Source of the DNA: Lachnospiraceae bacterium
GTDB taxonomy: Bacteria > Bacillota > Clostridia > Lachnospirales > Lachnospiraceae
DNA length: 38,684 nt
Assembly: GCA_024694965.1 (NCBI GenBank)
Contig: JAILJC010000228.1
Location: 1 to 38,684 of the forward strand
Direction: 5' to 3'
The translations under genes were made by a program, and so were the position numbers. Positions 24,311-32,589 of the stretch are shown here, piece by piece (position 1 is the first letter of the stretch; the number at the start of each line of letters is the position of its first letter). The notes beneath the pieces were generated by a model. That model did not search any database and was not told the origin of the DNA. It was given only the letters and a program-made list of their open reading frames with translations.

Positions 24311-25067
24311 TGATTTCGGGAGGGCAAAGGGAAGCCTGACCATTGAGGCATCACTGGTCATACCGCTGTTTATGTTTGCTACGTTCATGGTGCTGTCGGT
24401 CATAAACCTCATGAGGTTTCATCTAAACCTTCAGGAGGCGGTGCATCAGGAAGCTGCAAACCTCTCGCTCCTTGCATATGAGGAATGGGATGTTAGCGAA
24501 GGTTCGGTCAGGGCGGCCGTACTTGACGGAATGGATGATTCGGTTAAGGGAATGGCTCCCGTAAAGGGAGGCGCCGATGCGATAGATCTTTCGTTAAGCA
24601 GGCTCGATGACAGGGAAATAGTTGAGATAAATGCTTCGTATGAAGCGCAGCTGCCATACGATCTTACGGGTCTTTTTAAAAAACGGTTTACCGCAAGGTG
24701 CCTTATGCACACATACATAGGATATGAGAAGGGACTTGCTGATATATCCGACAGGTTAGAGGACGAGGAATACGTATACGTGACCGAGACGGGTACCGTA
24801 TATCATAAGGATCCGGAATGCAGCTATCTAAGGCTGTCAATAAGGAAAGTAAGCAAAGATTCGGTAAAGGATTTAAGAAACAGCGGCGGACATAAGTATT
24901 ATCCCTGTGAAATATGCGGAAAGCATGCAGGGGATACGGTATATATAACAAATGACGGAACATGCTATCACGGCAGCCTTGGCTGTTCGGGACTTAAAAG
25001 AACGATACACTGCATTCCCATTTCAAAAGTAGGCGGCAGGGGGCCGTGTTCAAGGTGTTCCAGATAA
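24303..25067 (+). CDS. TadE-like pseudopilin with a duplicated His/Cys domain
   Basis: A 254-residue protein. The prepilin-like signal is KGSLTIEASLVIPLF with predicted cleavage Gly10|Ser11 and Glu at +5, followed by a membrane helix. The C-terminal 100 residues contain two copies of one module: VYVTETGTVYH...C...PCEIC with His168, Cys173, Cys202, Cys205, and VYITNDGTCYH...C...PCSRC with His223, Cys228, Cys249, Cys252. This resembles the small Ada-like zinc module (VYVT..G..YH...C...PC..C) found in various secreted proteins. Two HC3 metal sites are therefore plausible. It probably forms part of the pilus tip or base. Role inferred. Confidence 0.82.
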   Translation: MNNDFGRAKGSLTIEASLVIPLFMFATFMVLSVINLMRFHLNLQEAVHQEAANLSLLAYEEWDVSEGSVRAAVLDGMDDSVKGMAPVKGGADAIDLSLSRLDDREIVEINASYEAQLPYDLTGLFKKRFTARCLMHTYIGYEKGLADISDRLEDEEYVYVTETGTVYHKDPECSYLRLSIRKVSKDSVKDLRNSGGHKYYPCEICGKHAGDTVYITNDGTCYHGSLGCSGLKRTIHCIPISKVGGRGPCSRCSR

Positions 25068-25079
25068 ATAAGGAGACAG

Positions 25080-25556
25080 ATGATATTACTGAGCCTATTA
25101 CTACTTGTCATATGCAGTTTTACAGATCTACGGGAGCGCGGCATAAGCGTTATGCTGCTTGCCGCGTTCCTCACATCTTCAATACTGCTTATGATAAGTG
25201 TTTCGATATTCGGTGACCGGTCAGGCATTCTTAAGGGAATGCTTGAGTATGAACCGGGTGCCTTAAGCATTGCGGCATCTTTTGTTCCGGGAATCATACT
25301 TTTTGTAATAAACAGGGCAACGCACGGAGCGGTGGGGCTTGGAGATGTATATATGATACTTATCCTGGGATTTATGATGGGGGCAGAAAAGATAACCGTT
25401 CTTATCTTTGTATCAATGATGATGACGGCACTGTTTGGGATCATATACATGATCACAGGCAGGGGAGGGCGCAGGGACAGCCTTCCGTATGCTCCTTTCC
25501 TGCTCGTATCGATGGTACTTATATTGATTTTTTTAAAGTTTGGAAAGGCGGCTTAG
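25080..25556 (+). CDS. cpaA: Prepilin peptidase, A24 family (TadV/CpaA-like)
   Basis: A 158-residue integral membrane aspartic protease. The two catalytic aspartates are visible: Asp16 in FTDLRERGIS and Asp89 in VGLGDVYM (GxGD motif). It has about five or six membrane segments and lacks the N-methylating cytoplasmic domain, as in Tad peptidases. It should process Flp and the two TadE-like proteins in this operon. AAGGAGACAG precedes the ATG. Confidence 0.92.
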   Translation: MILLSLLLLVICSFTDLRERGISVMLLAAFLTSSILLMISVSIFGDRSGILKGMLEYEPGALSIAASFVPGIILFVINRATHGAVGLGDVYMILILGFMMGAEKITVLIFVSMMMTALFGIIYMITGRGGRRDSLPYAPFLLVSMVLILIFLKFGKAA

Positions 25557-25561
25557 ACAAA

Positions 25562-25972
25562 ATGAAAAAAGGCAGTCTAACGATCGAATTATCACTTATC
25601 ATGCCGGTCATCCTCGGACTGTTAGTGATCATCATATTTACGGGTTTCATACTCCATGATAAATGCCTGGTTAACAAAGCCTGTCTGAGTGCCGCACTCA
25701 GAGGAAGTCAGGAAACAGATGAGGCAAAGGCAATGGATGTGGCCGGCATGGCAATAAACGAGGTGATCCCTGAACGCCTTCTGTGCAGGTGGGATTACGA
25801 TACAACGGTTGATGTGGGAGAAGATGAGGTAAGGGTATCGTTTAAAGGCACCACCGGGATAACGGACGGACTGGCAGGCAGGCTGCTTGCGGTGAAAAGC
25901 ACAGTCCATGATTATGAATGCAATGCCCGACGTTTTAACAGGGCGGATTATTTAAGGAAGCACAAACACTGA
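25562..25972 (+). CDS. TadE-like pseudopilin
   Basis: A 136-residue protein with a very short leader, MKKG, cleavage predicted at Gly4|Ser5 and Glu at +5 (SLTIELSLIMP), then a membrane helix (VILGLLVIIIFTGFIL). The remaining 95 residues are exported, with a few cysteines but no CxxC. It starts five bases after the peptidase stop. Together with the 24303 product it gives the two TadE/TadF-like minor pilins typical of the system. Confidence 0.85.
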   Translation: MKKGSLTIELSLIMPVILGLLVIIIFTGFILHDKCLVNKACLSAALRGSQETDEAKAMDVAGMAINEVIPERLLCRWDYDTTVDVGEDEVRVSFKGTTGITDGLAGRLLAVKSTVHDYECNARRFNRADYLRKHKH

Positions 25973-25995
25973 GATGATAAGCGGGGTGGATCAGA

Positions 25996-26904
25996 ATGTA
26001 TGACGAAAGATATGAAAACGGAATAAACGGGAACAGCCTGATATTTGAAAATGAGAATAAAACAGAAAAGGCCTATATCACAAGGATGATAACGGAGAAT
26101 CACATTCCGGGATATCTTGATTGCAGTGTTGTTTATACCGACGGAAGCGAAAGGTATGTATATGACATAACGTCAAGATCAAATCTGGAGAGCATGTATG
26201 AATATGATGAGATAGGATACGATGCATTGTGCGATATCCTTAATTCACTTGCTTTAGCTCTTGAGTCTGCGGAAGAATACCTCCTTCCCGCAGAACATCT
26301 GATGCTTGATCCGCATTACATTTACAGCATACCGGGCAGCGGAAGGATGATGTACTGTTATTATCCCGGAGCATATTCAGCATTAAGCGAATCAATGAAT
26401 GAAATAGCCGAATTCATTCTTCAAAAGGCAGATCATACCGATGACGCCGCTACCATGCTGGCATACGATTTCTATAAACAGGTTACCGACGGAGATTATA
26501 CTATACGCCGGCTCCTTGACAGGGCGGAAACCATGATCGAAAACGATACGGAGGAGGATGAATGCCTTAAGCACGTGGTGATAGAAGACGATGAACTGTA
26601 TCCTCCTGATGAGGATATGGCTCCGGTCATACCTGCTGCCGGAAGGATCATCATGGCAGTATGTATCGCACTCCTTGTTATGATCTCGGGATTTGTTTTA
26701 TTTGCCGAATTAAAACCGTACGGAATGGCCGCCGGGCTTATGGTGTATAAGGAAATGAAAATCCTCATCTGCTCCTCTTCGGCAATGTCTGTTCTTCTTC
26801 CCATACTCATTGCACTTAAGTGGTTGGGAGAATCAAAACAGTATAAGGAAAAGCTTAATGAATATGATAATGACAGAAGTGCGGAATTGTTTTATTTAGG
26901 GTAG
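25996..26904 (+). CDS. DUF6382-like membrane protein at the end of the Tad operon
   Basis: A 302-residue protein. The first 200 residues are soluble (AYITRMITENHIPGYLDCS, YDITSRSNLESMYEYDEIGYDALC, EYLLPAEHLMLDPHYIY), a pattern I associate with DUF6382. Two membrane segments follow near 215-235 and 255-275 (IIMAVCIALLVMISGFVLF and a second), then a short charged tail. Many DUF6382 proteins carry a C-terminal FHA domain; none is visible here. It probably has a regulatory or structural role in the pilus machine. Spacing from the previous gene is 23 bases with GCGGGGTGG-like purine-rich sequence. Confidence 0.7.
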   Translation: MYDERYENGINGNSLIFENENKTEKAYITRMITENHIPGYLDCSVVYTDGSERYVYDITSRSNLESMYEYDEIGYDALCDILNSLALALESAEEYLLPAEHLMLDPHYIYSIPGSGRMMYCYYPGAYSALSESMNEIAEFILQKADHTDDAATMLAYDFYKQVTDGDYTIRRLLDRAETMIENDTEEDECLKHVVIEDDELYPPDEDMAPVIPAAGRIIMAVCIALLVMISGFVLFAELKPYGMAAGLMVYKEMKILICSSSAMSVLLPILIALKWLGESKQYKEKLNEYDNDRSAELFYLG

Positions 26905-26918
26905 AATTGTGCTATACT
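26890..26918 (+). promoter_or_regulatory. Putative extended -10 promoter
   Basis: TGCTATACT (26910-26918) is an extended -10; a weak TTTTAT lies 17 bases upstream. It would drive the flavodoxin-SCP2 gene and the HIT gene. Two strong purine-rich ribosome-like sites (GGGAGGAA and GGGAGGGG) lie before the ATG at 26985. Confidence 0.4.
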
Positions 26919-26984
26919 TTTACTGTTCGGGTATTATTCGGCCCAAAACGGATATATGGGAGGAATTAACGGGAGGGGCATTTA

Positions 26985-27989
26985 ATGAAGATCAATATTT
27001 ATTACGGCGGACGCGGGATCATAGACGATCCGACACTGTTTGTCTTAGGTAAGATGCAGCAGGTCCTTGATGAACTGAATGTCAAGGTTGAGAAGTTTAA
27101 CCTGTATGAACTTAAGAATTCGATCACCACGCTTCCCGCATCCATAAACGATGCCGACGGAATAGTGCTCGCTACAACGGTCGAATGGTTCGGCATAGGC
27201 GGATATATGCAGCAGTTCCTTGACGCCTGCTGGCTTTACGGCAACAAGGAGAAGATCGAAAACACATATATGTGTCCCGTTGTAATGTCTACAGCACCCG
27301 GTGAAAGGGAGGCTATGACAAGCCTTGAGCTGGCATGGGAGATGCTGGGCGGACTTTTATGCAACGGACTGTGCGGGTATATAGATGATCTGGTATCCTT
27401 TGAGATGAACCAGGGATATTTAAGCGTTATTGAGAAAAAGACAGAATCTCTTTACCGGGTGATATCGCAGAAGGCCAAGTCGCTTCCGTCAAGCAATAAG
27501 GCTGTGGTCAAGGCAGGAAACACTCCGAGGAACATCCCTCTTACACCGCAGGAATCGGAACAGCTGTCCAAATATGCTGCAGATGAAACCTATGTACAGC
27601 AGCAGAAGGAAGATATCGAGCAGCTGGCGGAGCTTTTCAGGGGAAAGATGGAACACAGGGGCGTTGACGAGAACATGCTGTACGTTAACGATTTTAAGGA
27701 TAATTTCCATCCGTCCCAGAACATTACGGCAGTATACAAGTTTATGATCAAGGACAGGAAGAAACCTCTCATACTTGATATTGCCGATTCCGAACTTAAC
27801 TGCTATTACGGCAATCATGAGGATCCGCAGGTGGTATGTAAGGTTTCAATGGAAATTATGAACCATATCGTAGCCGGTCAGATGAGTTTCCAGCGGGCGT
27901 TTATGTCGGGAGAAATGCAGGTCAAAGGAGATTTTAAAAAGTTAAGGATGCTGGATCAGATATTTACGTTCAGCAACGAGAGCATATAA
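26985..27989 (+). CDS. Flavodoxin-like NAD(P)H oxidoreductase fused to an SCP2 sterol-binding domain
   Basis: A 334-residue fusion. Residues about 1-165 have the flavodoxin/NADPH-dependent FMN reductase layout: INIYYGGRG, ADGIVLATTVEWFGIGGYMQQFLDACW for FMN-loop binding, and CPVVMSTAPGEREA. Residues about 235-330 look like an SCP2 lipid-binding domain (VYKFMIKDRKKPLILDIADSELNCYYG, VVCKVSMEIMNHIVAGQMSFQRAFMSGEMQVKGDFKKL). Between them is a charged linker. The fusion suggests reduction of a hydrophobic or lipid-like substrate; this is inference. The HIT gene follows after 18 bases. Confidence 0.82.
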   Translation: MKINIYYGGRGIIDDPTLFVLGKMQQVLDELNVKVEKFNLYELKNSITTLPASINDADGIVLATTVEWFGIGGYMQQFLDACWLYGNKEKIENTYMCPVVMSTAPGEREAMTSLELAWEMLGGLLCNGLCGYIDDLVSFEMNQGYLSVIEKKTESLYRVISQKAKSLPSSNKAVVKAGNTPRNIPLTPQESEQLSKYAADETYVQQQKEDIEQLAELFRGKMEHRGVDENMLYVNDFKDNFHPSQNITAVYKFMIKDRKKPLILDIADSELNCYYGNHEDPQVVCKVSMEIMNHIVAGQMSFQRAFMSGEMQVKGDFKKLRMLDQIFTFSNESI

Positions 27990-28007
27990 CAAAACGGAGG
28001 TAATACC

Positions 28008-28415
28008 ATGAAGGATGATTGTATTTTCTGCAAGCTTGCAAACGGTGTGTTTGAAACAAATATGATATATGAGGATGATGATTTTGCGGTGATACTGGAT
28101 GCGGCTCCCGCAACGAAAGGACACGCACTCATCATTCCCAAGGAACATTATTCCGATATATATGAGCTTGATGAGGAAGTTGCGGGCAAGGCATTTAAGC
28201 TTGCAAAGAAGCTTGCGGCACACATGAGTAAGAAGCTTGACTGCGACGGATTTAACATTGTTCAGAACAATGGTGAGGCAGCGGGACAGACGGTGTTCCA
28301 TTTCCATATGCACTTAATACCCAGGTATAAGAATGACAATGCATTTATCCAGTGGAAACCGACCGAACCCTCGCCGGAAGACCAGAAGGAACTGTGTAAG
28401 CTCCTGTCTATGTAA
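28008..28415 (+). CDS. HIT family protein (Hint-like)
   Basis: A 135-residue histidine triad protein. It has CIFCKLANGVFETNMIYEDDDF at the N-terminus with a CxxC, and the catalytic HFHMHLIPRY. Such proteins hydrolyse adenosine 5'-phosphoramidates and related nucleotides. ACGGAGG precedes the ATG. It ends two bases before the stop of the convergent murG gene, without a visible terminator. Confidence 0.95.
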   Translation: MKDDCIFCKLANGVFETNMIYEDDDFAVILDAAPATKGHALIIPKEHYSDIYELDEEVAGKAFKLAKKLAAHMSKKLDCDGFNIVQNNGEAAGQTVFHFHMHLIPRYKNDNAFIQWKPTEPSPEDQKELCKLLSM

Positions 28416-28417
28416 AC

Positions 28418-29479
28418 TTACGATAATTCCCTGATGAGAGATATTATGGTTTCAACAGCATTATTCTGACTGCTTGATGACATGGCCGCGATATATTTAT
28501 CGCGGTCTTTGTACAGTTCATCGATCATATCAAGAAGGCGTTCATCGGTAAGTTCGTCTTCGGTAAGGAGCATGGAGTAGCCCTGCTTTTTAAAAGATTC
28601 GGCATTAAGGAGCTGATCACCGCGGCTGCTTGCAGATGGCAGGGGGATAAGAAGATTGGGCTTTTTAAGTGCGAGCAGTTCGCATATCGCATTTGCCCCG
28701 GCACGGGAGATGACCAGGTCACTTAAGGCAAAAAGGTCCTTAAGCTCATCGCTTATGTATTCATACTGGCGGTAGCCGGGTATGTCATTTAACGCATCGT
28801 CAGACTTACCCTTTCCGGTAAGGTGTATAACATTAAACTTTTCTGTAAGAGAGGGCAGTACATTACGTACTGCTTTATTTACGTTTGCGGCTCCGAGAGA
28901 TCCGCCTATAACCATTATCACGGGCTTATCATCGGTAAAACCTGTAAAATCACGGCCCTTTTCAGGGGAGCCCTTAAACAGTTCGCTTCGTATCGGAGAA
29001 CCGGATAAAACCGCTTTATCCTTCGGAAGATAAGCTACAGTTTCCGGAAAATTGCAGCATATTTTTTTTGCGGACTTAAAACAGAGCTTGTTTGCAAGCC
29101 CGGGTGTCATGTCGGATTCATGTATGATCACGGGAACCCCCGCACGTCCGGCAGCGATCACGACCGGAACGGATACGAAACCGCCCTTTGAAAATAAGAC
29201 ATTGGGTTTAAGTTCCTTAATGAGCTTCTTTGCTTCGAAAAATCCCTTTAAAACCCTGAACGGATCCGAGAAATTCTGAAGTGAAAAATACCGCCTCAGT
29301 TTACCTGAAGAAATCCCGTGATAGGGGATGCCGATATCCTCAATAAGTGCTTTTTCCATTCCGGCATAAGAGCCGATGTACTGTATGTCATATCCCTGCT
29401 CTTTTAAGACAGGTATAAGTGCTATATTAGGCGTCACATGCCCGGCGGTTCCGCCGCCGGTCAGAATTATCCTCTTCAT
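28418..29479 (-). CDS. murG: UDP-GlcNAc:undecaprenyl-pyrophosphoryl-MurNAc-pentapeptide GlcNAc transferase
   Basis: A 353-residue GT28 glycosyltransferase of the usual MurG length. It makes lipid II from lipid I at the inner face of the membrane. Motifs: ILTGGGTAGHVTPNIAL at the N-terminus, VLFSKGGFVSVPVVIAA, VIHESDMTPGLANKL, VMVIGGSLGAANVN, and LVISRAGANAICELLALKKPNLLIPLP. Start ATG 29479 has AAAGGAA upstream. It stands alone, outside a division/cell-wall cluster. The protein is complete, so it could be the housekeeping copy or a second one; the rest of the genome is needed to tell. Confidence 0.95.
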   Translation of the reverse strand: MKRIILTGGGTAGHVTPNIALIPVLKEQGYDIQYIGSYAGMEKALIEDIGIPYHGISSGKLRRYFSLQNFSDPFRVLKGFFEAKKLIKELKPNVLFSKGGFVSVPVVIAAGRAGVPVIIHESDMTPGLANKLCFKSAKKICCNFPETVAYLPKDKAVLSGSPIRSELFKGSPEKGRDFTGFTDDKPVIMVIGGSLGAANVNKAVRNVLPSLTEKFNVIHLTGKGKSDDALNDIPGYRQYEYISDELKDLFALSDLVISRAGANAICELLALKKPNLLIPLPSASSRGDQLLNAESFKKQGYSMLLTEDELTDERLLDMIDELYKDRDKYIAAMSSSSQNNAVETIISLIRELS

Positions 29480-29568
29480 TTAAACGGGGTTCCTTTCAAT
29501 GTTTGTGGGATCAACGAAAATGATCCTGTTGATTGTAGCATGAAACAGACAAAAAAGCCACGTTTCGA

Positions 29569-29597
29569 TTGTATGATCATTGCGTGCATGATAAAAT
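29569..29597 (+). promoter_or_regulatory. Sigma-A promoter of the EAL gene
   Basis: TTGTAT (29569-29574), a 17-base spacer and TAAAAT (29592-29597), about 44 bases before the chosen ATG at 29641. Confidence 0.5.
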
Positions 29598-29640
29598 AGA
29601 AATAGCAGCTTTACATAAGATGAGGGAGAAAGGACAGGCT

Positions 29641-31296
29641 ATGAATAAAGATGATCTGACAAGGTTAGATGAAATATTCGAAGCCTTTTCCATTATTGCG
29701 GAAGGTTCATATGTTTTTTTGTGTTATATGGACGAAGATTACTCAAGATGGTCTAAATCCGCAGTTGATTATTTCGGTCTCCCCGATGAGTATATGTACG
29801 AGGCAGGAAAGATTTGGGAAGAGCATATCCACCCCGATGATGTTGACGAATACCGCAAAAGCATCAGGGCCATTATAAACGGCACCGAGACCACCCACGA
29901 CATGCAGTACAGGGCAAGGGCCTTAGACGGCAGTTACTGTACCTGTACATGTAAGGGTGTGGTCATGCACGATTACGACGGTACACCCAGGTATTTCGGC
30001 GGATGCATCAAGAATCACGGGCTTACAAGCTATGTCGATTCCGTGACCGGGCTCCGCAGCCTGTACGGTTTTTTTGAAGATATGAGGACCATGTTCTGGA
30101 AAAGGAACGAGGGCGTCATAATCCAGATAGGGATCAGTAATTTTTCGGTATTTAACGATATTCACGGATATACTTTCGGTAACCGTATCCTTCAGTCATT
30201 TGCAAGGCTGTTACAGAAAAAATTCACGAATGTCGGGTCCGTTTACAGGATGGACGGTACCAAATTTGCGGTGATCACACACGAAACCTCCCTTGAGGAG
30301 ATCGCAAAGATATATTCCGATATACACAGGTATGTAAGTGAGAACTTCTTTGTGGATGAGCACAGGATCAATCTTATGGTAAACGCCGGGGATATCCTGG
30401 TCGACAATTTTGAGATAAGCGATAAAACGGTTTATTCATGTCTAAAATATGCCTATTATGAATCGAAAAACGCCAAGATGGGTGAGCTTTATACCTTTAA
30501 GGATGCCCTGAATGAAAACAACCGCATTATGCTTGAAAAGCTTAATGTCATACGGAGCAGCGTATCGGATAACTGTAAGGGATTCTTCCTTTGTTATCAG
30601 CCCATCATGTTTGCGGATTCACAGAAGCTTAAGGGAGTTGAAGCCCTTATAAGATGGAGGGATGACAAGTACGGGATAGTCCCGCCGATACAGTTTATCC
30701 CCGTACTTGAACAGGATGCGATATTCCCGAGCCTCGGACGGTGGATACTCAGACAGGCAATGACTGACGGAAGGACTTTGCTTGAAAGCTATCCGGGTCT
30801 TATCATGAACATCAACCTTTCATATGCACAGCTTGAGAAGGAAGGATTTGTCATGGAGGTATTGCAGATCCTTGAGGAAACGGGATTTCCGGCAGAAAAC
30901 CTGTGTCTTGAGATAACGGAGCGGTGCCGGCTTATAGACATGGGACTTTTGTATAACATGATAGAACTGTTCCACGGTCATGGGATAAAGATCGCGCTCG
31001 ATGATTTCGGGACCGGATTTTCAACAATCGGTATCCTGCGTGATCTTCCGATAGATACGGTAAAGATCGACAGGTCATTTGTCATGAACATAGAGAGCAG
31101 CAAAGCAGACCAGATAACCGTAAGGAGTATATCAAACCTTGCCGAAGCTTTTGAGGCCGAGGTGTGCGTTGAAGGTGTCGAGACTCAGGGAATGGTGGAA
31201 CAGCTGTCACAGTATAAGGTTGATTCTCTTCAGGGGTATTTCTATTCAAAGCCGATACCGATCGAAGAATTTATCGAGATGGATTTTCTGAAATAA
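29641..31296 (+). CDS. PAS/degenerate GGDEF/EAL cyclic-di-GMP phosphodiesterase
   Basis: A 551-residue soluble protein. Residues about 15-125 look like a PAS domain (WSKSAVDYFGLPDEY, HPDDVDEYRKSI, ALDGSYCTCTCKG). About 135-285 is a GGDEF fold whose signature is replaced by MDGTKFA, so no cyclase activity is expected. The EAL domain (about 305-551) keeps its key residues: VEALIRWR, NINLSYAQL, LEITE, LDDFGTGFS, KIDRSF, CVEGVET and LQGYFYSKPI. It should hydrolyse c-di-GMP, possibly controlling motility or pili. The start at 29641 has AAAGGA at good spacing; the frame opens further upstream at a TTG inside the promoter. The channel gene follows after 8 bases. Confidence 0.93.
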   Translation: MNKDDLTRLDEIFEAFSIIAEGSYVFLCYMDEDYSRWSKSAVDYFGLPDEYMYEAGKIWEEHIHPDDVDEYRKSIRAIINGTETTHDMQYRARALDGSYCTCTCKGVVMHDYDGTPRYFGGCIKNHGLTSYVDSVTGLRSLYGFFEDMRTMFWKRNEGVIIQIGISNFSVFNDIHGYTFGNRILQSFARLLQKKFTNVGSVYRMDGTKFAVITHETSLEEIAKIYSDIHRYVSENFFVDEHRINLMVNAGDILVDNFEISDKTVYSCLKYAYYESKNAKMGELYTFKDALNENNRIMLEKLNVIRSSVSDNCKGFFLCYQPIMFADSQKLKGVEALIRWRDDKYGIVPPIQFIPVLEQDAIFPSLGRWILRQAMTDGRTLLESYPGLIMNINLSYAQLEKEGFVMEVLQILEETGFPAENLCLEITERCRLIDMGLLYNMIELFHGHGIKIALDDFGTGFSTIGILRDLPIDTVKIDRSFVMNIESSKADQITVRSISNLAEAFEAEVCVEGVETQGMVEQLSQYKVDSLQGYFYSKPIPIEEFIEMDFLK

Positions 31297-31304
31297 GGAC
31301 GGGT

Positions 31305-32279
31305 ATGATGCAGGAAGGCAGAAAGCGCATTTTCAACATAATAGAGATAGGCAACAAGGATGATGCCCCAAGCGCCGTATTTGACGGGTTCATAGTAACG
31401 GTTATACTGTTAAACCTGTTTGTAACGCTTGCACAGACCTTTAATGAGATGAGTCCTTATGCAGGGATCCTGGGCATAATCGAGCTTATCACGATAGTGA
31501 TCTTTACAGTCGAATATATACTGAGGGTATGGACTGCGGATTATCTTTATCCCGATGAGAAGGTTAAGTGGAAAGCAAGGATCAGGTTCATTGTTTCGGC
31601 ATACGGTCTTATTGACCTGTTTACGATAATCCCGTATTTTCTTCCCTTAATTTTTCCGGAGGGAGCGGTGGCATTCAGGATATTCAGGGTCATAAGGATA
31701 TTCAGGCTGTTTAAGATAAATGCACAGTACGATGCATTTAATGTTATAACTAGTGTCATTAAGGAAAAGAAGGATCAGCTGATCTCGTCTATGTGCATGA
31801 TCCTCATACTTATGGTCGCATCATCGCTTTGCATGTACAGCCTTGAGCATGAAGTACAGCCTGATCACTTTGAAAATGCGTTTTCCGGGATATGGTGGTC
31901 GGTATCAACGCTTTTGACCGTCGGCTACGGAGACATTTATCCCGTAACGGCAGCAGGAAGGGTAATGGCCATTATAATCTCTTTCCTCGGAGTGGGTATG
32001 GTGGCTATTCCTACAGGTATCATTTCAGCGGGTTTCGTGGAGCAGTATACCGAATTTAAGATGCTGGGCGGCTCGGTAAACGATACAAAGCTTAAATATA
32101 TCACATCAAGGATCGGTGAAGAGAGCGGCTTTGTAGGAAAGAAGGTAGGAGAAGTAAAATATATGCCCGACATGATACCGGTAATGATAATTCGGGGAGA
32201 TGAAAAGATCCTGCCACAGCCTGAGCTTAAGTTTGAGAAGGACGACCTTCTGGTAATGGGAGTTAATACATTAAGTTAA
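31305..32279 (+). CDS. Voltage-gated-type potassium channel with a C-terminal TrkA-C-like domain
   Basis: A 324-residue six-helix channel subunit. S1-S3 cover about 25-125; S4 has spaced arginines (RIFRVIRIFRLFK, about 128-140). The pore helix and selectivity filter read TLLTVGYGD (about 203-210), followed by S6 GRVMAIIISFLGVGMVAIPTG. The last 60 residues (VKYMPDMIPVMIIRGDEKIL, FEKDDLLVMG) resemble a TrkA-C ligand-binding domain. It could set membrane potential or K+ balance. It is probably co-transcribed with the EAL gene, with AAGGACGGG before its ATG. Confidence 0.92.
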   Translation: MMQEGRKRIFNIIEIGNKDDAPSAVFDGFIVTVILLNLFVTLAQTFNEMSPYAGILGIIELITIVIFTVEYILRVWTADYLYPDEKVKWKARIRFIVSAYGLIDLFTIIPYFLPLIFPEGAVAFRIFRVIRIFRLFKINAQYDAFNVITSVIKEKKDQLISSMCMILILMVASSLCMYSLEHEVQPDHFENAFSGIWWSVSTLLTVGYGDIYPVTAAGRVMAIIISFLGVGMVAIPTGIISAGFVEQYTEFKMLGGSVNDTKLKYITSRIGEESGFVGKKVGEVKYMPDMIPVMIIRGDEKILPQPELKFEKDDLLVMGVNTLS

Positions 32280-32284
32280 GGCCA

Positions 32285-32563
32285 TCATGAGTTATTGTCA
32301 GTCTTCTTTTTTATGAACGAAGCCCTTCCGTATGAGTCATATTCCTTAACATATTCATAACCGCCGTCACTGTCTGTTTTGACAGCCTCATATCTGCTTA
32401 TCACCTCGCGGATACGATCGGCGCTTAAGGATCCCGAATCAAGATATTCGCTTATTTCTTCGGGTGTGTATCCGCTGTTATGAAGGTGTCTTATAGAATC
32501 ACCGAAAGCAGCATCAAATGCAAAATCGGAAAGGGCTGCCTTAAAGTACCTGTTATCACTCAT
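32285..32563 (-). CDS. Small hypothetical protein
   Basis: A 92-residue charged, helical protein (SDNRYFKAALSDFAFDAAFG, IRHLHNSGYTPEEISEYLD, REVISRYEAVK) with no membrane segment. I do not recognise the family. ATG 32563 has a GGGA stretch upstream and is preferred; an in-frame ATG at 32590 lacks a ribosome site. It is convergent with the K+ channel gene (5 bases apart) and divergent from the histidine kinase. A good promoter faces it. Confidence 0.65.
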   Translation of the reverse strand: MSDNRYFKAALSDFAFDAAFGDSIRHLHNSGYTPEEISEYLDSGSLSADRIREVISRYEAVKTDSDGGYEYVKEYDSYGRASFIKKKTDNNS

Positions 32564-32589
32564 ATGGTTTCCCGCGCATAACCGTGACA

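Noticed and set aside
28782-29279. Plus-strand open frames opposite murG
   Set aside because: Antisense to a complete, motif-rich murG and without ribosome sites.
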